Part shown: piece after piece, positions 11,101-21,900 of the stretch
Layout of the letters: every line of letters starts with the position of its first letter
Numbering within the stretch: the first letter of the stretch is position 1
DNA from: Tubulanus polymorphus
Lineage: Eukaryota; Nemertea; Palaeonemertea; Tubulaniformes; Tubulanidae
DNA: 64,000 nucleotides
NCBI RefSeq assembly: GCF_964204645.1
Contig: NC_134034.1
Location: 7,805,414-7,869,413 of the forward strand
Reading direction: 5' to 3'
Notes under the pieces: model-generated
The model's input: only the letters and a program-made list of their open reading frames with translations
What the model was told of the DNA's origin: nothing
The model's database searches: none
Made by a program: the position numbers and the translations under genes

Positions 11101-12523
11101 TCAAAAGATAGTTTAAATTAACCATCATCCAATATGATACATGACTAAATACATTGAAAAAGATCAACTATGTACACATTTCAAATTTCAAACCATGTTT
11201 ATCATTAGAAAATTACGATCTCTCACTAGAGATAATCTTTTTGAATTTGTACACTGAGTTTTCGTATCGTATTATCGTATTTTCAATTCTCTGCTTTTGA
11301 GTCAACAAGTACAAAGTTATTTTAGCAATGAAAATTTAATTGTCATTATAAATGTTAACTATCCACTGGTAAACTTACTAACTTTTGGCAACTGACCTTA
11401 GATCGTGGAATGGTCTCAGGTGGCCTGCTGATCCACTCTTTATTTATTCTACTAAAGAAATATACAGTATAAGACGTAAAAAGTACATGAACATATTATT
11501 TATCTTTATATTGCGATAATTCGTGTACGTATGATTGAAAAACGATATTCTATCGAATCTCATGGTACTTATGATTATTGTGTATTAGCAACCCTCCACG
11601 GATACGAAGCAGCCTAAGTTTACATCCTACCAAAATTATCCTCGGAACTCTCAGCATTATTTCAAGGGTCGGTCTTAGAAAATATACGAAGGACGTGTTC
11701 ACAGGTTAACGAGGCCAAAAATCTTCCCCAAAATTTCAAATTTTTACAAGCAAAGATAATATACTTCATGCTTTTGGTGCAGAAAAAAATACATGTCCAC
11801 AAAATGCAAATTGTGTTTTGAAAGTTGTAAACGATTGAGTGTGGAATTGTTTCGAATTCAAGGTTTTCCCATTAACACTCCGGTTTTTTCAATAAGATAA
11901 GTCAAACTATTGTTGTGATGGCCAGTTGAATACTTCATCATTATATTGAAAGATATGTTATACTTAATGCATATTTTCTTAGGACTTACAGCTTTCTCTA
12001 TAGGTTAGCGTTGTGATCACTCAAAATTAACCATAAGTTTGAATTCTCACTGATCTACTACATCTCTATAACAAAAATATATTTCATATCAGGCAATTAG
12101 CTTTGATCTGTGGTCAGTGGACAGCAGCTACGAAACATTTAAAACTACTACATTATCATTCCATCTATTCATGTATATATAATATGATATGATATCTTCT
12201 TTGTTCAGTTTAAAAGTCTTGATCGTAAAAGTTTGACAAGTCTCGCATGTTGGTACCGATACGCACGTTCACGCGAGTGAAATGTGCACGTTACAGGCTC
12301 AAATGCGCACGTTACAATTACAAATGGAAACGTTGTTCGTTCAAAACCCTACGTAAAAATCTTATGCATTTTAGCGGAATTTCAAAGTTAGCTCGCTATC
12401 TACAACAAAAATCGGACAAGACTTTTTCAAGCGACAAATTTAAATGTAAGAGCTAGTAGTACCAACGAAGGATTCACTAAACATATAAATTACTTATGGG
12501 GGTTCTGGTTAGCACTGGTAACT
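8106..12523. other. Long non-coding stretch
   Basis: Only short ORFs without recognisable domains on either strand. No tRNA, rRNA or large repeat was recognised by eye. It may hold introns or distal exons of a host gene, but I can support none. Confidence 0.35.
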
Positions 12524-12663
12524 GGTCAGTACTGGTCAAGCATTGGTCAGTTAAACAATTTTTAGATTAATGCCCACATCATATTTGACACCAAACAACT
12601 TAATTGTTTGCAAATAAATAATTTACTATATGGTCAGTACTGGTCATGCATTGGTCAGTTAAA
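12524..12663. repeat. Pair of GGTCAGTACTGGTCA repeats, 108-bp period
   Basis: The phrase at 12,524 (GGTCAGTACTGGTCAAGCAT) recurs at 12,632. Read on the other strand it resembles the GACCATCACTGACCACC units at 7.85-8.1 kb, and the spacing is the same. Confidence 0.5.
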
Positions 12664-14404
12664 AGACCATGGTCCACGCCACATTTGTTACGATTCGGTT
12701 TCCCCGCCTAAACATAACTCTGACCAGTACAGTCGGTCGAATTTCTCAAGAACCACAGCCGGAAGTCATCACTTTCGTTACGTCGGCCATTCGTAATCGA
12801 ATCGACTCCGACCGTAAATTCGAGAGAAACTAAAAATAGGCGATCGGTTTCTTCGACTATAAAATTCAAGTGCAGTCTGAATTTTATTCCGGTTTCCATA
12901 AGCTCTACCGAATCCCACTGAATCTCGCGACAGTCATAGGCAAATAAGGCAATCGCATTACTAGAATATCTTCACCAAGAACCTTAGTGTCTGATGTACC
13001 ACGGTGGTTACACAGGATCGTAGAGCAACGTAGATACACTGTGGAGACTGCCAGGACTGGGTGAAAGAATATCATGCTCGAATATATATACTCCGAAAAA
13101 TCGAACGCATAATCAAAAGAAGTAACAATTCATAGTTAAAAATGACATGTATGAATATTTATTGATTTATTCAGGTCGAGAGTCGTGGCGAAATGAACAG
13201 GCTATTAGGATTTGACTAGGCCTCGGTCCTCCGAGCGATCCTGGGTCGAGAGGCGGCAAGGGCGATTATCCGATTTCGAGAGAAATCCGCGTTGTCAAGA
13301 CAACGCAGATTACCCGGGTCATGATTCGAGAGAATTCGCTCGAAGCTCATCGATGAAAGTCTTCGAGCGAGAAAAGGTAGAGACTAATAATCGAGGCGAG
13401 TCCACTCGAAGTCGAATAAACGTAATTCATACGGGATAAAAGGCTATGATGTTCTTCCATTGCAGTGATCCTTGGTCGGATTCTCCTTTGATTTCGGGTT
13501 CAGACGAAGTATTCGAGCGGGGCCGGAGCCCTGTCCGAGGGACGTGGTTTGAAATGACTTATCGCATCATTCCGGGGTCAATACAGACCTGAATAAGGCA
13601 ATTAGACTGTGCGTCTGGCGATTTTTAAGAGATCCATTATTCAGCGAGCGATTACAAGCTCTCCCAACGTGTCTCAAACACGGAATGTCAGGAATGCGGT
13701 TCTGACCGCTCTTAAATAGGCCGCCTTCTACGCTGATTGGCTAATAGCCAAATTACTGCGCGACAAAAAATGCCGGCGCACGCGGCTTTGGGTAGGCGTA
13801 CATGACTGGAATTTTCGATGAATCAATCCTCGTTTGGATATTTGCTATTGAAAGAGCGGAAACCCTTCACGGAAAAGACTTGGCAATATCCCAGGTAAAA
13901 AGAACTTTTTCGTAAAACGGCCGTCTACGATGAGGTGATACGGCACTTCCGGATTTCAGCGATTTCGAATAGTGCGGCTCTGAATTGGCGAGTTTTCCTC
14001 AAAAGACGGATATAATGCTATCGCGGACTGGTCATCAGGTCTGAAGGTTGGTTCCATGGTCAATCTCGCCACACAAGTGGTTAATGGGTGTTTCAAGTGC
14101 TTACAACGATGCTTATTGCGTCATTCTTCGCGAGTAGCTGCTTTTCTAGGCAGATACTGGATAAATATTTTTTCAAAAATTTCCTTCAAAAAAAATGAAT
14201 GCAGGAACGTTTACCTATGGTCAGGAGCTTATTAATCTATGTTCTGCGGTGACCAAGACATGGCAAGATGGCCGCTATGACGTCATGAAACTGTAATGTC
14301 ACACATGCATTCGACCAGTTAACACGTGTTTCACTCGAGCTCCAGTAGAATACTACAATACAATACTACTACAACTCTGCCATGTCTCAAAAACCAGCAC
14401 AAAA
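12664..14404. other. Non-coding stretch, more GC-rich and TCGA-rich
   Basis: No supported gene. Between about 13,170 and 13,440 the words TCGAGAG and TTCGAGCG are frequent. The dispersed repeat shared with 7492 is at 14,074-14,118. The last 60 bases are the leader of the ORF starting at 14,405. Confidence 0.35.
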
Positions 14405-15036
14405 ATGTCATCAACTGACATGCAGAAAGAGGTTCAAACGCTAAAAGAATCTAACCAGCAATTGACCAAAAAAGTCGAAGATATGGAAAAAACGATATCC
14501 GCTCTTCTCGCGCGCATGACTACCTTAGAAAACAGGGAACTAAACGCAAATCAAGTTATGTCTGAAGACAATGATAAAAATCATTCAAATTCCGAACGCC
14601 GACAAGATCAACGCAAAATAACCGGTTTAGTTATTGCTGATAGCAATAGGAAATACATATCACCCGCAGGACTCAGCTTCGGAAATCGTAAGTCAATCAT
14701 TTATCCGTGTCCATTATTATCAGATGTCAAAGAAACAATTACTAAACGAAACTCTGATAATCCGGTGTCTCCTGATACCGTTTTGCTGCATGTGGGTTCA
14801 AACGACTGGGATTCTTAACAGGAAAAACAGATTATCACCGATGTTAAAAAATCTATAGAAGCTGTGCGAGAGTTATGGCCCGATACGAAAGTTAAAGTCT
14901 CACAAATCCTGCCACTTCAAGACACTTCAATCGAGGATTTAGACAAACTAAACAACAAAATCGAAAAAACTGTCAATGAAAAAGACGCGTATTTCGTTCG
15001 CCATCGTATCTCCATCGAAGATCTCCACGACCTAAC
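14405..15036 (+). pseudogene. Non-LTR retrotransposon ORF1: coiled coil plus SGNH esterase (3' truncated)
   Basis: The N-terminal 45 residues form a heptad-like coiled coil (QTLKESNQQLTKKVEDMEKT). After a polar linker comes the SGNH-hydrolase block I (VIADSN) and the GxxD/GSND-type block (LLHVGSND). A stop at about 14,816 interrupts it. The frame continues with REL, WPDTKVKVSQILPL and a helical tail to about 15,036, where the sequence switches into the reverse complement of another element. Esterase-bearing ORF1 proteins are known in CR1/L2-type LINEs and bind RNA in the retrotransposition particle. The catalytic His block is lost. Confidence 0.6.
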
Positions 15037-16470
15037 CGTCAGAGTGTTAGGATCATTTCGCGCAAGTGAGTCAATTGTTGCGTTCAGAAGTCTTCCTTCA
15101 ACGTCCAAGCCGATATCATCGAATCACGGAGGTACATGTGAAATAACAATTTTCGAGTCCGGATATCTGTTTTTTTTGTACAATTCACTAGATCTATCAT
15201 TTTACCTATGCATGTTTCTGCATTTCCATATAGATCCAACATGATAGACAATGGTCGACGGATTTCTTTCACGGCACGATTTTATTGTATCGACAGCTTC
15301 TGGGATAGTGTACGTCTGGAGCTTTCGGACTACACACGGTTTAACGAAGACCTCAGGATCAAAATACCTAAGGTTAGAGTCTCCAATTACTATGACCTCG
15401 CCTTTTTTCATTGATGCCGTCGTGGCTATCAGGTGTACGTAACCTTCGCATATAGTTATTTGACCCCCTCTCAGGTTTTGGTGATTCAGAGGGTTCTGGT
15501 GAGTCAGTGGGGGAGAGAGATGAGCGGTTGCGGACTGGTCGCTCCTGCGTTTTCATCGGCTGGCTCTCTCTCTTGCACAGAAACGCTGCTCAGGGTTTTC
15601 ACATCTCTTAATAGGCAGTCGTTCTCAGACTGAGTATCTCTGACTGCGTTAACGGTTTTTTGTACATTCTGTATTTTGCTGTCGGTTCTATCAGAGATTT
15701 TGCGAATAGCGCTAACATTTTGTTCGATTGAGCCTAGTTTATCACATAACTCAAAAACGTTATCCGTGCGTTTTTGTACACAATCTATCTTCTGTGTCAC
15801 TGCTTTCAGGTCCTCTTTTTGCGCACAACGGTCAACCTGTTGTGTCAGTTTAACTATAGATGATTGAATGTTCTTAAGTATCGCTTCAAGTTCATCACTA
15901 CCGACGAATTGGGGGGGGGGGGGGGGTCTGGCAGTGAATCGAAACTTTGCTTGATTTTGGTGCCTCAGGCTGAACACGTTCGTCACTGTTGCAGCCACAC
16001 GGCGATTGTGTAGAGACAGCAACTTTTTCTTTCGCTATAGTCTCGGTTTCTAGCGGAGGTTTTATACACGGTGGGCAGAGATAGAGTTCATTGACATTTG
16101 CTTTCGCTTTGTTCAGATCGCACCGATTGAGTTGACTGCACTCGTAGTGCGTCCAGCTATCACAGAGAGAACAGGCAATCATTTCGCTGGTATCTTTTTC
16201 GTTGCAGCCAGTACACGATGATTTGCCCGATGGCAGTTGGCTGAGAGAGCTGGTGCTTGTTAAACGTTTGCTGTGAATTGTACCCAACATTTTGGGGAAA
16301 ACATCCGCAAGCCATAGCAGATACGAGCTGCCGTGTATATGGAGCTTAGCTGATTTCTTATTGGAACCTTTCGTACAGAGTAGCATGGACTGACCTGAGT
16401 ACAGTGCCATTATCGTCTGAATACGAGCCGGTGAATTGCAGTCCATAGCATCCTCGGTCAATAGGATCAT
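15037..16470 (-). pseudogene. CR1-like LINE ORF1: PHD finger, coiled coil, SGNH esterase
   Basis: Read on minus: an N-terminal segment of unknown type, then a PHD-like Cys4-His-Cys3 finger (CTGCNEKD, CSLCDSWTHYEC, LYLCPPC), a proline run encoded by a homopolymer of about 16 G on the plus strand (15,911-15,926) where the frame shifts, and a coiled coil of about 90 residues (15,560-15,860). The SGNH domain follows (VIVIGDSN near 15,400). The frame slips again near 15,230-15,330, and the copy stops at 15,037 before the catalytic His block. A PHD plus esterase ORF1 is the documented architecture of CR1-like elements. The esterase part is about 98% identical by eye to 47,008-47,300. Confidence 0.65.
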
Positions 16471-16490
16471 CGTACAATTGTTGAAGGTGT

Positions 16491-16781
16491 TTATTGTAAG
16501 CTAATATTTTGTCTTTTTCGATCTCGATGACGATTGAATTCGTTTTTTCGTTTATCTTCGGTTGTGCTGTGTTTAACGGTTGATTTTCTTTTCAGTATAG
16601 CGGCACGTAACTTTGTGTAGGCACTGTTCAGTTTTTGAAACTGTTGAGTGGAATTGTCATTACCATTTTTATCAGGGTGCTGTTGTTTTGCCAGCAAAAT
16701 GAATCTAGATCGAAGTTCATCGAGCCCCGAGGGCAGCACTTTCAACAATGCATGCAATTCCTTCGTACTGGGCGCCGCCAT
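16491..16781 (-). CDS. J-domain (DnaJ-like) ORF next to a CR1-like ORF1
   Basis: A 96-aa ORF beginning MAAPSTKELH in a strong start context (AAGATGGCGGCG). It contains LRSRFILLAKQQHPDKNGND and FQKLNSAYTKL, that is helix II, the HPD loop and helix III of a J domain, the co-chaperone module that stimulates Hsp70 ATPase. The tail is very basic (KRKS, RHRDRKRQN). It ends only 20 bp before the PHD ORF and is on the same strand, so it may be a first ORF or 5' exon of the same element, or a captured host gene. No canonical CR1 ORF is a J domain to my knowledge. Confidence 0.6.
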   Translation of the reverse strand: MAAPSTKELHALLKVLPSGLDELRSRFILLAKQQHPDKNGNDNSTQQFQKLNSAYTKLRAAILKRKSTVKHSTTEDKRKNEFNRHRDRKRQNISLQ

Positions 16782-17082
16782 CTTGGATTTTCTTTGTTTG
16801 GCCGTCGGAATGATTTTTCGGTATTTCGACGGGTTTTAAACGGTAGTGTTTCAATCACTTACTGATTTGTGTCACTTATTATTGCTTTCGGTAATTCCTG
16901 AAATAATTTGTACTTTCACACGCCCATTCTGGACAGATTTCGTTGATTTTCAGTGTTTTTATCGGAGCTTTTAAATCTACCACCACCTGCAAGCAGCGCC
17001 ACTTGTGACATGATTACTAGAAACTATATAATTTTACAGCATAAACCCATCAGATTTCATTCAAAATTCCTTTAATTCTATC
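16782..17082 (-). other. Leader of the J-domain ORF / 3' end of the BEL element
   Basis: On minus, the BEL integrase ORF ends at 17,083. TGTCACAAGTGGCGC at about 17,008 could be the start of a BEL LTR (these usually begin TG and are rich in CGC). The other LTR end was not located. The remainder up to 16,782 is the leader of the J-domain ORF. Confidence 0.3.
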
Positions 17083-17948
17083 TTAAGCAATTTTGGCTGC
17101 TGTCCTTTCAACTCGATTGATTGTGTTTTGATTATCAGAATTTGTTGAGTGCTCTACATCTGCTATATGCATCTCTAGTGGACACAGCTTTGACAGAGGT
17201 CTGTTAGTTATGCCACTAGATGTTTTGATTATAAAAGATCTAATGTAATTATCATGGCTAGTTATAACGTGAATTATTATCCCCATGCGCCATTTGTTAC
17301 GTGGAGATTCATCACAAATTAGTACCACAGAACCCGTTTTGATCAATTTTTCATTTTTCCCGTGAGAAAAATGACTTTCTCTCAGACTGACCAGATACTC
17401 CTTACTCCATCTTGACCAAAATGGTTCTTTAATCTTACAAAGAAATCTATATCGTTTTGTTAAGTTTGATTCCGATGCATCAAACTCGGGATCATCGAAA
17501 TCGTAGTCAAGGTTTGGTATAGACGAGATTCGTCGCCCACATAACAAATAAGAGGGAGTAAGAGTTACATCGTCCAGATCTGATGAGACGTATAATAACG
17601 GACGGTTATTTAGAACACATTCTACCTCAGTAACGACTATACTTAATTCTTCATATGATAATAATGCTTTTCCCATGACTTTTTTGAGAGCGGTTTTTGT
17701 TAGTCCGATTAATCGTTCCCAAAACCCTCCGTGCCAAGGAGCTCGCTTTGTAATAAATTTCCATTCGATTCTTTTGCTTGTAAGATAATTGGATAAGAAT
17801 TTTGCAACAGCAACAAAATTCGAAGCGTTATCTGAAATAATCTTCCTTGGCACGGAGCGCCGGGCCACAAACTTACGAAAGGCATAAAGAAAATCTTCCG
17901 CAGAATTTGATTTTACAAGTTTTCAAATGAACTGCTCTCGTAACTGAG
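17083..17948 (-). pseudogene. BEL/Pao retrotransposon integrase (interrupted by the 4.1-kb element)
   Basis: The minus-strand ORF from 17,868 reads SDNASNF, KRAPWHGGFWERLIGLTK, LNNRPL, LTPSYLLCGRR, and after about residue 150 the WSKEYL and PRNKWRMG blocks. These are the rve catalytic core (second Asp and final Glu) and the C-terminal DUF5641-type region of BEL/Pao integrases, which insert retroelement cDNA. Upstream, 17,869-17,948 continues the core N-terminal part (TRAVHL) with one frameshift near 17,910. The frame is cut at 17,948 by the inserted element and resumes on its other side at 22,089. Confidence 0.85.
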
Positions 17949-17954
17949 CATGTA
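17949..17954. repeat. Left 6-bp target-site duplication CATGTA
   Basis: CATGTA sits directly before AGTAATTGG. The identical hexamer follows the right end at 22,083-22,088. Confidence 0.85.
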
Positions 17955-18132
17955 AGTAATTGGAAAATGTGGGTTTCATACCAGAGTACGAGAGTACGAC
18001 ACACCACTCATCACCACAAGTAATTTTTCCCCATAATAAATGGGAGATAGAAAAGCATTCTTAGCAACAATAAATAACAAAAGAAAACAGATAAAATTTC
18101 AGCAAATTGAAGTTACTGTAATGTTAGTATAA

Positions 18133-18268
18133 CGCGAGAATTTAAAGTATTTTACCCGATAAATTGGTTGCATTGAGTAAAGAGGAATTAAAAGATTTAG
18201 AGGGATTTAAAATAATTTACCATGGGAAAAATGAAGACGGGCATCATGATTTAGAAGTTGTTGATTAA
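18133..18268 (+). pseudogene. Small conserved gene remnant, left TIR arm (117-aa family)
   Basis: The plus frame reads LSKEELKDLEGFKIIYHGKN and ends at LEVVD-stop (18,268). It matches the C-terminal half of the 117-aa Polinton gene at 35,837 in layout (LSSEDLEEL, then FYFVYKGKNEKGHH). The 5' part is out of frame. The mirror copy is at 21,690-21,884. Confidence 0.5.
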
Positions 18269-18451
18269 AAAATAAGAAATAAAATAATTAAAAAAATTTA
18301 AAAAAAATGAATATCAAGAATCCGAAATTACTTATCTGGACAATTCAATTGCTCCGCGTAGATAGACAAAAGTAGTGAGATATTCAATTAATTAAAATAA
18401 ATTTTTATATTTTTTGCTTTTTTTCTAAAATATTTATTCATTATTTTTATG

Positions 18452-18659
18452 GTGAATTTTGGAATTTCAGAAGTATTTTCATTTTTAATAGCAGTAGTTT
18501 CAGAATTATTGATATCATAAATTTTATTTGATTTTTTATATCAACTACACCCAATCAAAATGAATACAACTACAAATCCAGTTGTAAAATATGAATATCT
18601 ATCAAATATTCTATTATCAGAAGGAGTAGAAATAACAATATTTTCATTAAAAGTGTGAG
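18452..18659 (+). pseudogene. Small hydrophobic protein remnant, left TIR arm
   Basis: The frame reads MVNFGISEVFSFLIAVVSE then, after a TAA, ILFDFLYQLHPIKMNTTTNP. The first 30 residues look like a membrane helix. The mirror copy at 21,285-21,494 is open at the point where this one stops. Function unknown. Confidence 0.4.
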
Positions 18660-18905
18660 TAAAGTGTGAGTAAAATAATTTCGATTTTCAATATTAAAAG
18701 TGTGAGTAAAATAATTTCGATTTTCAATATTAAAAGTGTGAGTAAAGTGTGAGTAAAATAATTTAGATTTTCAATATCAAAAGTTTGAGTAAAATAATTT
18801 AGATTTTCAATATTAAAAGTGTGAGTAAAGTGTGAGTAAAATAATTTAGATTTTCAATATTAAAAGTGTGAGTAAAGTGTGAGAAAAATAATTTAGATTT
18901 TAAGA
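18646..18905 (+). repeat. AAAGTGTGAGTAAAGTGTGA minisatellite, left arm
   Basis: About five units of a repeat built from AAAAGTGTGAGTAAAGTGTG followed by AGTAAAATAATTTAGATTTT. The right arm (21,205-21,305) has only about two units, so the arms have diverged by repeat number. Confidence 0.7.
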
Positions 18906-18950
18906 TAAATAATCTAGAAAATTCATTTTATTAAAAACTTTGCAGTATAA

Positions 18951-19160
18951 ATGAAAGAAGAAATTGAATTTAAAATTGAAATAAAAGAATTTAATGAATT
19001 ATTTTCACTATTTAACATTAAAAATTATATCTCAGCAAAAAATTTAGTGTATGCCAAGACAATATAAAATTGATAGTATTACTGTAATTAATCAAATATT
19101 ATTAAATGAAACATATTTGATTACTGAACTTATCGATATTATTATAATTTTATTCTTATT
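18951..19160 (+). pseudogene. Small acidic protein remnant, left arm
   Basis: Starts MKEEIEFKIEIKEFNELFSL and breaks by frameshift after about 38 residues. The mirror copy at 20,947-21,156 is open over 69 residues. The arm similarity ends within this gene. No family recognised. Confidence 0.4.
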
Positions 19161-19473
19161 TTAATTTTGATAATAAACAAATTATTTATAATGAAAATTC
19201 AACAAATATTGGAATTCAATGTGATTTAGAAAGCAATAATTCTTTTAAAGATATTGCAATTAAATGTGATTTAGAAAATAATGAATCTTTTAGAGATATT
19301 GGAATTCAATGTAATTTAGATAATGAATTAAAAAGATTTAATCCTATGAAATGAAAAATGAAAAAATTCATTGTTATTGCGGAGGTAAATATCTAAAATC
19401 ACATAAATCAAAGCATTATCAAACAATTAAACATAAAAACTGTGAAAAGAGTAACAATTCTACATTTAAATAA
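19161..19473 (+). pseudogene. Repeat-containing zinc-finger protein remnant
   Basis: The plus frame holds three near-repeats (GIQCDLES.., AIKCDLEN.., GIQCNLDN..). After a stop/frameshift near 19,350 there is a finger-like CYCGGKYLKSHKSKHYQ with two Cys and two His. It sits just inside the left arm. Function unknown; the finger suggests nucleic-acid binding. Confidence 0.4.
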
Positions 19474-19524
19474 ATAAAGTAGTCAAATAATTATTGAATT
19501 AAGTTAAATGATTTAAATATCTAA

Positions 19525-20684
19525 TAGACTGTCAAAATGATAAATTGTTAGACTGTTAAAATGATAAATTGTTAGACTGTTAAAATGATAAATTGTTTGA
19601 CTGTTGAAATGTTAAATTGTTTGACTGTTAAAATTATAAATTGTAAGACTGTTAAAATGTTAAATTGTTAGACTGTTAAAATGATAAATTGATTGACTGT
19701 TGAAATGTTAAATTGTGAGACTGTTGAAAAGTTAAATTGTTAGACTGTTAAAATGATAAATTGTTAGACTGTTAAAATGATAAATTGTTTGACTGTTGAA
19801 ATGTTAAATTGTTAGACTGTTAAAATGTTAAATTGTTAGACTGTTAAACTGTTAAATTTTTAGACTGTTAAAATGTTAAATTGTTAGACTGTTGAAATGT
19901 TAAATTGTAAGACTGTTAAAATGATAAATTGTTAGACTTTTAAACTGTTAGACTGTTAAACTGTCAAATTGTTAGACTGTTAAAATGATAAATTGTTAAA
20001 CTGTTAAAATGATAAATTGTTACACTGTCAAATGATAAATTGTTAGACTGTTAAATTGTTAGACTGTTAAAATGATAAATTGTTAGACTGTTAAACTGTT
20101 AAATTGTAAGACTGTTAAAATGATAAATTGTTAGACTTTTAAACTGTTAGACTGTTAAACTGTCAAATTGTTAGACTGTTAAAATGATAAATTGTTAAAC
20201 TGTTAAAATGATAAATTGTTACACTGTCAAAATGATAAATTGTTAGACTGTTAAATTGTTAGACTGTTAAAATGATAAATTGTTACACTGTCAAAATGAT
20301 AAATTGTTAGACTGTTAAATTGTTTGACTGTTAAAATGTTAAATTGTTAGACTGTTAAAATGATAAATTGTTAGATTGTTAGACTGTGAAAATGATAAAT
20401 TGTTGGACTGTTAAACTGTTAAATTGTTAGACTGTTAAAATGTTAAATTGTTAGACTGTTAAAATGTTAAATTGTTAGACTGTTAAAATGATAAATTGTT
20501 AGATTGTCAAAATGATAAATTGTTAGACAGTTAAAATTGTAAATTGTTAGACTGTTAAAATGTTAAATTGTTAGACTGTTGAAATGATAAATTGTTAAGA
20601 CTGTTAAAATGTTAAATTGCTAGACTGTTGAAATGTTAAATTGTTAGACTGTTGAAATGTTAAATTGTTTGGCTGTAAATTCAA
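19525..20684. repeat. 24-bp minisatellite, about 48 copies
   Basis: Tandem units of the type AGACTGTTAAAATGATAAAT followed by TGTT, with variants (GTTGAAATGTTAAATT) and some half units, fill about 1.16 kb. Every frame contains stops, so it is not coding. It occupies the centre of the 4.1-kb element where replication and capsid genes would be expected. Confidence 0.85.
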
Positions 20685-20794
20685 TTGTTATTTGATATAA
20701 TCATTTAAAAGTTTGATGTTTTTCAAATGATTATAGCATATTAAATTAAAAACTAGCTAATATTCATAATTTTTTTAATTTTTTCCGTAAATAA

Positions 20795-20932
20795 ATGGAT
20801 GGTTTCATTCCAACTGGAAAAAGTGATATAAAACATTATTTACTTGCTGGAGGTTTAATATTGGCTGCGCTATACTTTTATTATGAAAGTATCAGTAAGG
20901 ATTTGATAATATTTTTTTATGTTTTCATCTAA
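20795..20932 (+). CDS. 45-aa single-span membrane protein
   Basis: The ORF reads MDGFIPTGKSDIKHYLLAGG, then LILAALYFYYE, and ends at TAA 20,932. One hydrophobic span occupies about residues 15-28. It starts in the AAATAAATGG context typical of the genes in the larger elements. It is the only open gene in the unique core of the 4.1-kb element. No family recognised. Confidence 0.45.
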   Translation: MDGFIPTGKSDIKHYLLAGGLILAALYFYYESISKDLIIFFYVFI

Positions 20933-20946
20933 ATTACCTTTTCAAT

Positions 20947-21156
20947 TTAAAACTTTAAATTATCTAAAGTATCGATAAGTTCAGTAATGAAATATGTTTC
21001 ATTTAATAATATTTGATTAATTACAGTATTATTATCAATTTTATATTGTCTTGCATACACTAAATTTTTTGCTGAGATATAATTCTTAATGTTAAATAGT
21101 GAATAAAATTCATTAAATTCTTTTATTTCAATTTTCAATTCAATTTCTTCTTTCAT
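20947..21156 (-). CDS. Small acidic protein, right arm
   Basis: 69 aa, MKEEIELKIEIKEFNEFYSL..., mostly helical and charged. Open counterpart of the broken copy at 18,951. Unknown function. Confidence 0.35.
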   Translation of the reverse strand: MKEEIELKIEIKEFNEFYSLFNIKNYISAKNLVYARQYKIDNNTVINQILLNETYFITELIDTLDNLKF

Positions 21157-21284
21157 TTATACAGCCAAATTTTTAATAAAATGTATTTTCTAGGTTATTT
21201 ATATCTTAAAATCGAAATTATTTTACTCACACTTTACTCACACTTTTAATATTGAAAATCTAAATTATTTTACTCACACTTTAC

Positions 21285-21494
21285 TCACACTTTTAATATT
21301 GAAAATATTGTTATTTCTACTCCTTCTGATAATATAATATTTGATAAATATTCATATCTTACAACTGGATTTGTAGTTGTATTCATTTTGATTGGGTGTA
21401 GTTGGTATAAAAAATCAAATAAAATTTTTGATATTAATAATTCTGAAACTACTGCTATTAAAAATGAAAATACTTCTGAAATTCCAAAATTCAC
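21285..21494 (-). CDS. Small hydrophobic protein, right arm
   Basis: 69 aa with an N-terminal membrane-like helix (FSFLIAVVSELLISKILFDF). Counterpart of 18,452-18,659. Its 3' end runs into the AGTAAAGTGTGAG repeat. Confidence 0.35.
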   Translation of the reverse strand: MNFGISEVFSFLIAVVSELLISKILFDFLYQLHPIKMNTTTNPVVRYEYLSNIILSEGVEITIFSILKV

Positions 21495-21666
21495 AATAAG
21501 AAAAATGGATTAATATTTTAGAAAAAAAGCAAAATAAATAATTTTTTTTTAATTAATTGAATATCTCACTACTTTTGTCTATCATACACGGAGCAATTGA
21601 ATTGTCCAGATAAGTCATTTCGGATTCTTGATATTCATTTTTTTATTTTTTTTTATTATTTTATTT

Positions 21667-21900
21667 CTTATTTTTTTAATCAACAACTTCTAAATCATGT
21701 CGTCTTCATTTTTCCCATGGTAAATTATTTTAAATCCCTCTAAATCTTTTAATTCCTCTGTACTCAATGCAACCCATTTATCGGGTAAAAATACTTTAAA
21801 TTCTCGCGTTATACTAACATTACAGTAACTTAAATTTGCTGAAATTTTATCTCCATATTTAGTTTTTATCTTTTCTAATTTCAATATTTTGTGTTCAATT
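21667..21900 (-). pseudogene. 117-aa-family gene remnant, right arm
   Basis: The open part (21,884-21,690) reads KTKYGDKISANLSY, then FKVFLPDKWVALSTEELKDL and IIYHGKN. This parallels TNKYGDKLVIHLEYEG...YLPDRFHRLSSEDLEEL in the larger elements. A frameshift removes the last residues. Confidence 0.5.

Noticed and set aside
13212-13439. Arg/Glu-rich 75-codon ORF
   Set aside because: Composition follows the TCGA-rich DNA; no domain seen.
19525-20684. CRISPR-like array
   Set aside because: Units are contiguous 24-bp tandem repeats with no unique spacers, in an animal transposon.
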